DNA of 64,000 bases, from assembly GCA_029204225.1 (NCBI GenBank), contig CM055093.1:18441041-18505040 (forward strand). Direction: 5' to 3'. Both the position numbers and the translations under genes were made by a program. The notes beneath the pieces were generated by a model, which saw only the letters and a list, made by a program, of their open reading frames with translations, was not told where the DNA came from and made no database searches. Positions 58,253 to 64,000 of this stretch are shown here, in pieces (the stretch's first letter is position 1; each line of letters opens with the position of its first letter). Source of the DNA: Diphasiastrum complanatum (taxonomy: Eukaryota; Streptophyta; Lycopodiopsida; Lycopodiales; Lycopodiaceae).

Positions 58253-60803
58253 ATGGCTGCCCCTGGAGCTGCTCCACAAGAAGTCAATCCAATTATTGTT
58301 AGAAGAGCACCCCGATTGGATCTACCCAAATATAATGGATTAACAGATCCAGTTAGATTTCTTCAGATCTATGCTGAATCCTGTGAAATCTATGGCGCGA
58401 TTTATCCTCAAGATAAACTTAAGCTGTTTCCTATGGCCTTAACAGATGCAACACAAGATTGGTACTATAATCAAGATGAAACCGAGCGTACAGATTGGGA
58501 GGTTGTTAAATGAGCTCTCATCACACGATTCAAACCGCGGAAGTTTATGGAAGACCCTTTCCTACTTTAAAGTAAAATTAAAATGGGAAAGCGGGAAATG
58601 GTTTGAGATTACATTGAAGGACTCAGATCTGAATGCGAACCTGAGCTGATTAACGAGAATGCCATGATTATGTGGTTTTTGTCAGGCCTACCTAAACGGA
58701 TCAGACGTGAGCTGAAACGCCATAATGAGTATGCACTCTTGCAAAATGCTATGGACGATGCAATTCGGGAGGAGGATAAAGATTCGGACGATGAGCCAAA
58801 TATTAGTATGTAGTTGTATACAGCAGGGCAGACCACTACGACATCCACCACTATTGCATCAACGAATGCCAACACTATTGTAGAAATGATGCTCAATGAG
58901 TTCGAGAAACTTGAGAAGAACCAACAAAAACAGATGGAAAAGTTGCAGTCACAATTTGATGAGAAGATCAAAACATTGGAAAATTTCCACGGAGAAGCGA
59001 ACAAGGAACCTGAGAAGTTTGCAAAGACTTTTCCTACCAGGGAAAATGTTGTACAGGAAATGACACAGTGAACGAGTGTCCTCAATTGAAAAAACGAATG
59101 GAAATCAGTGTTTGCATCTGTGTAATTCACCTGACCATGAGACTGCTTTTTGCAACTTCAACCCTCAGATAATTCAGCAACAATATGCACAAATGGGATA
59201 TCGAGAACCACAATATGGAGAAAATCCAGCAGCAAGACCTCGACAACTAGCTCTTGGATACCCGGAACGTTTAACTTTACCTGCCCCACCAAAGCACTCC
59301 ACTCCTCCTGCCAATTTGATTGAACCCGAACCTTACGAAAGTGCTGAGCAATGGAACTATGGAAATGATCAAGCAAGTGAATCTTCAGGTGGATCTTCAA
59401 AACAGTATGCTATTTATGCTGCCGCTCAACAACAAGCCTCTAGAAATTGGACCAGAGCACCACTTGGATGCTTTGCATGCGGAAAAAATCACAGAGTTGC
59501 AGAATGTCCAAATAAAGAGAAGTTTGTACCATTATGTCGTGATTGTGGTTATGGGCATTGCTATAAAGACTGTCCAGCAAGACCGAAGCCACCACCAACT
59601 ACAACACCTGTAAATTTGATAACAATCAAGCAAAGACCAGTAGCTCAGAATAAACAAAGTGCACCCTTGATGGTGGTCACCAGAGCACAGAAGCAGAAAG
59701 AACCAGTCGTGGATCCAGTACCTGCTGATTCTATACCATTGAACGATATACCAACATCATCGGGAGTCTATCCAAATCTTAATGCAGAAAAATGAAGATA
59801 TCAGGATATGAGGCAATGGATTAAACATCTGCAAGAAGAAGAGGAGCTTGAAGTTGCTAAAGCAATAGCTGAACTTCGATCTTCACCATTGCAGCCTCCA
59901 AGAAAATTACGTACGGATATGAATGATCAGTTACATCATAATGAAGAACCCTTCAAAATGACTGAACCGGAAGCACCGCAAACAGAACTACTCATGAACA
60001 TTTTGTCTAACAAGATCAATATTTCATTGGGAGAGTTCCTGAAGTTGGTGCCAAAAGCAAAAGAAATCTTAGCGCAAAAGTTAGCTCAAGTCAAACCAGA
60101 AGTCCATCAGGAGCCACTTTTTTGTGCTGGATTTGAAGAATCCAACGTAGTACTCCATGTTGGAGCCGCTTGGGAAAGTGAAAAAAAGAATATCACTCTG
60201 CCGATACAGCATAGACAATTTTCTAAAGAAGCAGCCGTGATAGATGGCGGTTCAGGAGTTAACCTGATCTCTACGAAGCTATGTGCAAAATGGGGCCTTA
60301 CAAAGATCAAGCCTGTTACTTTTGCTATTAAGCTAGCTGATCAAACGACAGTTCGTCCACGAGGAATGGTTGAAGATATACCTGTCAGAATTGCGGGAGT
60401 ATAGTTCGTCATTACTTTCGTAGTGATGGACTTACCAGAAGCGCCAAACGTCTATCAAATTCTATTGGGACGTCCATGGTTACAAGTTGCACAAGTAATT
60501 CATAATTGGGGTACCGGAAAAATCACTTTTGAAAATTGTGAACGTGCAGTTTAAGTTGATCCCACAACTTGGACTATCAAACCAGTGGTTCAAAAAGAGG
60601 ATGACGATTCGTCAACAACAGATCACACTTGTGACCGACTAAAGAAAAATTTGGGAGTTCATTACGATTCTCAAACGAATACTGTCAATTGGAATGAAGC
60701 TCTTGCAACGATTGATTGCACAACAGGATATATGTGTCAACAAGATATTCAATCAGATTTGAGCGAGATTTCCTTATTAGATCGAACTTTGGATACACCA
60801 ATC
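58253..60803 (+). pseudogene. Gypsy D gag, aspartic protease and linker start
   Basis: Gag starts MAAPGAAPQEVNP and includes LDLPKYNGLTDPVRFL and WYYNQDETERTDWEVVK. It stops at a TGA (58,511) where Gypsy A has CGA, a likely CpG-type change. Shifted pieces continue (58,814-59,071, coiled-coil-like), then 59,076-59,795 with CFACGKNHRVAEC and CRDCGYGHCYKDC, two zinc knuckles. 59,808-60,404 carries the protease with AVIDGGSGVNLIS and CAKWGLTK. A TAG at 60,402 separates it from the LLGRPWL block (60,465-60,485). The linker ends at the element break. Several stops make it dead. Confidence 0.86.
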
Positions 60804-62515
60804 CTTATGGTTAGTAGCAAAATTCTCAAATCCCTCCAGTCTGAGAGTTTTACCTCTAGGAATAAGGCTATATAATTTACTAACAGAACAAATGTGATCC
60901 ATGTATCAATTCTCACTTCTCATATACAATTCATACTCCAAATTATGGTCATATACTCATGGTCATATGAATTCAACTAAATGAATTCAAATTTGTAAGG
61001 ATTCTTTATGGAATCATCCACAATCGGTAGTATGCAATTTTCGTATAGGAATGCAATTTCAAATTGGACAATACAAATACATTTTCTAACTCTGATGTTC
61101 TCATGATTTTCACCTCCCTTAGAATTTTCAGTCCCCTGAAAAATTTCATCGGCTAAGGTATCGGGAATTCTCATAGACATATATATAGTGTTGCATATTT
61201 CGGAAGTGTCACATGAGCAAGCATACACTTGGCTGATTCGACTAAGGTTTTGTTCTTTTACAGAGGTGATGGTATGAGACTTTGTAGGTGGAATTTGTAG
61301 GTCAAATATTGTATGAGTTCTTTGTCAAGTTGGAAGTGTTGTAACTAAACCGCCCTTTAGAGCAAGAGAAAAGTAGTTGATAGTGATGCCTCATGGGATA
61401 TTAAGGTAAATTATGCATTGGCTTGCAAGCGAGCAATGTAACGCATGAAAAGAGCTCCCCACTCCTTATGATCTCAATCCCTATATTAGGCATCCACAAC
61501 CACAACCACCTCCAGTGAACTTGTTAGAGGTAAGGCAAACAATTTTCCATTGCATTGGTTTTAGAGAGTTTATGTGCTTCTTTTTTGTTTGTTTTTTAGG
61601 GAATTATATGACATGATTGTCTTCCTTTTTTTCTTACTTACAAATTGCGAAGTGCTTGTTTTTTCCTTGTGTTTTGGAGCTACCTTCTTGCCCGTGCTTG
61701 CCAAAGATTTGAACCTTTCATCAAAGTCTCATGTGGATGACCGATGAAAATTGACACCTAACAAGTCTTATGGCAATATAACCACCACATAGCATACGGG
61801 CCTTTCCATCCACATGGATAACCAATGAATGGTTGCCACATCGCGCATCATATATGGCAACTAATTATTGACTATCAACTTGAAATTTTGGTGAAAGGTC
61901 TAGTTTTTGACTTTCCAAAAAAATGATCCTAAATAAACAAAAACAACACTTGTACATTACCACATGGGAGGGCCTCGTGCATTTGTTGTGGTCAAAGCCG
62001 TTGACAAAAGGCCCTTAGAGCATAAAGGACACTATGCATGTGAGAACCGTAGGCCTTGGAGCATAAATGACATCATGCTTGTAAAGCTCACCTTAGACCA
62101 ACTCAGAGGTAACTCACATCGGAGAAGAGTCAACAAATAGTTGTGCTTAAGATTTTAAGGCGAGTAAAAACACGAGTGTGAAGGGTTTACACTTTTTGGG
62201 GGCCTAGCCCTTGTGCAAGGACCTAGCAAAGAGGCCTTTACCCCTCACTCTATATGTGCACGAAAGGCAAAGCCCAAAGCCCATGTGACAATGGCGCCAT
62301 ATGGCCCATGGCACGACATATTCTAGGGCTAGCCACTTCGATCCTAGCCACGCGTCAAACCTACCACTTGGAGACAATCCAATGGTTGAATATTAAACAC
62401 ATCCAACGGTGTCAGGCTGAAAATCACGGCGTCTCAAGAAGATACGAGAACATTGTGTCGATTCTTCGATTGGATCGTAAGCATGAGTTTTATTAGACGA
62501 AGAAGATGATGGAAA
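60804..62515. other. Unassigned sequence between Gypsy D and the minisatellite
   Basis: Short frames on either strand (for example 60,977-61,228 minus, 62,254-62,496 plus) show no family features. It may include the promoter or 5' UTR introns of the gene at 63,147, but no splice pair can be defended. Confidence 0.4.
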
Positions 62516-62757
62516 CTGGTATGAATAATTCATATGCTGTGTTTTTCATCTATATTTGATCAAGATCTAGAAGATTATGGTATGAATAATCCATATGCTG
62601 TGTGTTTTTCATCTATATTTGATCAAGATCTAGAAGATGATGGTATGAATAATTCATATGCTGTGTGTTTCATCTATATTTGATCAAGATCTAGAAGATG
62701 ATGGTATGAATAATTCATATGCTGTGTGTTTCATCTATATTTGATCAAGATCTGCAG
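62516..62757 (+). repeat. Minisatellite, four units of about 60 bp
   Basis: Four head-to-tail copies beginning TATGAATAAT(T/C)CATATG and ending TTTGATCAAGATCT, units of 60-63 bp. Differences are mainly in the length of the GTGTTTTTC run. Located about 400-630 bases upstream of the presumed host gene start. Confidence 0.9.
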
Positions 62758-63136
62758 GGTTGCATAATCTATCATGTAGTTTTTCGGCAACGAAAATAGT
62801 GAACACCAACACCAGAGGCGCCATTTTTCACTCCATCTTTGAGTGGACGACAAGTTCCTGATCAGAACTTCTGTGTTTTCTAACGATTAGCCGTATTGTT
62901 TGAACTCCTTGAAGGTTGATTTGGTGCGACCGCACAAGGAATCACCATATTTGGTTGATGTTTCGGAGTTCAGGAGGTTTCAGTGAAAGGCAGCACTCAA
63001 GAACATGTGTTTTTTTCATGATTGCCGTATTGTTTGAGCTCTTTTGAGGTTGAGCTTGCAACTTTCTTGGTCGAGAGACATTGTTGATCTGCGCATGTTT
63101 TTCCCGTCGGTTGCTATCGTCCACTCCAGGGCTGTG

Positions 63137-63163
63137 ATGTTACTATATGGCTTTCCCTCGTGA
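63137..63163 (+). promoter_or_regulatory. Possible short upstream frame overlapping the gene start
   Basis: An ATG at 63,137 opens an eight-codon frame ending TGA at 63,161-63,163. It overlaps the chosen start at 63,147 in another frame. If transcribed it could reduce initiation at the main ATG. Confidence 0.35.
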
Positions 63164-63794
63164 CGAAGAGTCAGCAGTTGCTGCAAGTTTGTATCCCGCC
63201 GTTCAGCCGCAAAGGTCTTCGATGGACCGTGATGATTGTTCGATTAGTACTCCATTCAACCATGATATTGAATGCATGAAGGTGGATAAGTTGGAAACTG
63301 CTGTTAGTACCTACAAGAGTGAAATGAAACCCTTGGATGGAAAGGTCACTTCTTCTAAGTTGATAAGTTTGCCATCTGACCGGGCCGAAGAATTTTTCTC
63401 AAGTGTAACCAGCGTCTTAACGGGGTCTCCTGATTCTGGAAACAATCACGCTTGTTTGGAAGATGATTTGCATGGAGACGGGGCTGGGGTGGACCTTCAT
63501 GAGCAAGAGATCATGGAAGCAACATCAATGTCGCGCAAAGAAAAGCGGAAAAATCTCAAGAGAATGAAAAGAAAGCAGATGAGGAAGCAAGTGGCTGAGA
63601 AACAAAGGTTTGAAGAAGAGGTCAGACTGACAGATCCCGTAGAACTGCTAAAAATCAGGATGCAGCAAGAGGCAGAAGCTGCTGCACTGGAAATTGAAAG
63701 ACAGGAGCGGGAAACACAAGAAAGGCTGTGGCTCGAAAGAGAACAGAAAGCTAGAGAGGATGCAGAACGACAGATAGAAGAAGAGTCGAGGAAG
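63147..63794 (+). CDS. First coding exon of a charged coiled-coil nuclear-type protein
   Basis: 216 codons open from the ATG at 63,147 to a probable splice donor (GAAG|GTGTAG at 63,794/63,795). Reading through adds only Val and a stop, so the gene probably continues off the right edge. Residues 1-125 are Ser/Asp-rich and unstructured-looking. Residues about 128-216 are highly charged helix: SRKEKRKNLKRMKRKQMRKQ, resembling a bipartite nuclear signal, then VRLTDPVELLKIRMQQEAE and a Glu/Arg-rich coiled coil. The basic-then-acidic layout recalls the N-terminus of plant U2AF35-related (URP/ZRSR2-like) splicing factors, whose CCCH and RRM domains would lie in later exons. That is a weak inference. 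Other coiled-coil nuclear proteins are possible. Codon text is clean, without stops, unlike the neighbouring elements. Confidence 0.6.
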
Positions 63795-64000
63795 GTGTAG
63801 TGTGTGCTTGTTTCTGGATTTACATATGCCTATATAATGGCAGGATTCAATGTTTGTCAAAGTAACTGTAATGCAGTATTTATTAGGCCCTAAAATTCAA
63901 TAAAAATGTTTTTGTCAAACTAACTTTCTCTCACAATGAGGATCAAAGCAGTATAGGTTTGCAAATTTTTGATAGTTAGGTCACACCTACAGCCATATAT
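63795..64000 (+). other. Presumed intron of the gene at 63,147, running off the window
   Basis: Begins GTGTAG and is T/A-rich. No acceptor can be assigned before the right edge. AATAAA at 63,898-63,903 could instead be a polyadenylation signal if the gene ends at the TAG at 63,798. Confidence 0.4.

Larger units (their letters stand above)
56642..60803 (+). mobile_element. Ty3/Gypsy element D, 3' truncated
   Basis: LTR, primer site, leader, gag and protease, then the start of the protease-RT linker up to the word TTGGATACACCAATC at about 60,803, where similarity to Gypsy A and C ends. RT, RNase H, integrase and 3' LTR are absent. It supplies the parts that Gypsy C has lost, and the leader text of C and D matches closely. 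Confidence 0.88.

Overview
This is a nuclear fragment of a large, repeat-rich plant genome, AT-rich and without rRNA, tRNA, CRISPR or bacterial features. Two points support a land plant. One is an intact, intronless, plastid-type [2Fe-2S] ferredoxin gene on the minus strand (15,926-16,375). The other is the LTR retrotransposon content: Ty1/Copia elements primed by initiator tRNA-Met and non-chromoviral Ty3/Gypsy elements primed by tRNA-Asp. The species cannot be fixed from the sequence; a large genome such as a fern or gymnosperm is compatible but unproven.

Layout. 1-870 is an old Copia remnant (minus). 875-7,960 is Gypsy A (minus; 3' LTR, pol, protease, gag), cut in its 5' leader by Copia-2a (plus; LTR, PBS, gag, protease start; 7,961-10,378). 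10,379-17,870 is the only long stretch with little recognisable repeat and holds the ferredoxin gene. 17,871-21,990 carries two minus-strand Copia-2 copies joined head to tail (2b, 2c), followed by a plus-strand copy (2d, 22,050-25,700) with a further gag scrap. 25,921-32,243 is Gypsy B (minus), broken by truncated Copia-3 (28,610-31,170). 32,244-43,234 is older DNA: a Gypsy protease scrap, a deleted Copia-4 (33,941-about 36,490), a 202-bp AG tract, three decayed reading frames of unknown family, a GATAC/GTATC-rich repeat and a Gypsy RT scrap. 43,235-57,391 is Gypsy C (plus), with nearly complete Copia-5 (46,140-51,870, 5-bp target duplication GGAGT) sitting just after the YLDD codons of its reverse transcriptase. 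The right LTR of Gypsy C is also the left LTR of Gypsy D (gag and protease), which stops at about 60,803. The window ends with a minisatellite and the first coding exon of what looks like a host gene (63,147-63,794).

The elements are mostly dead but complementary. Gypsy C lacks gag and protease, D has only those, and A carries nearly the whole gag-pol in broken frames. The most unusual item is a long decayed reading frame after pol in Gypsy C (54,813-56,591) with coiled-coil stretches and no recognised family. It is absent from Gypsy A. Other notable items are head-to-tail chains sharing one LTR (three cases), a 33-bp ladder of CCAAT boxes in the Copia-5 LTRs with different copy number in the two LTRs, and TTCGCGAA palindromes in the Copia-2 LTRs.
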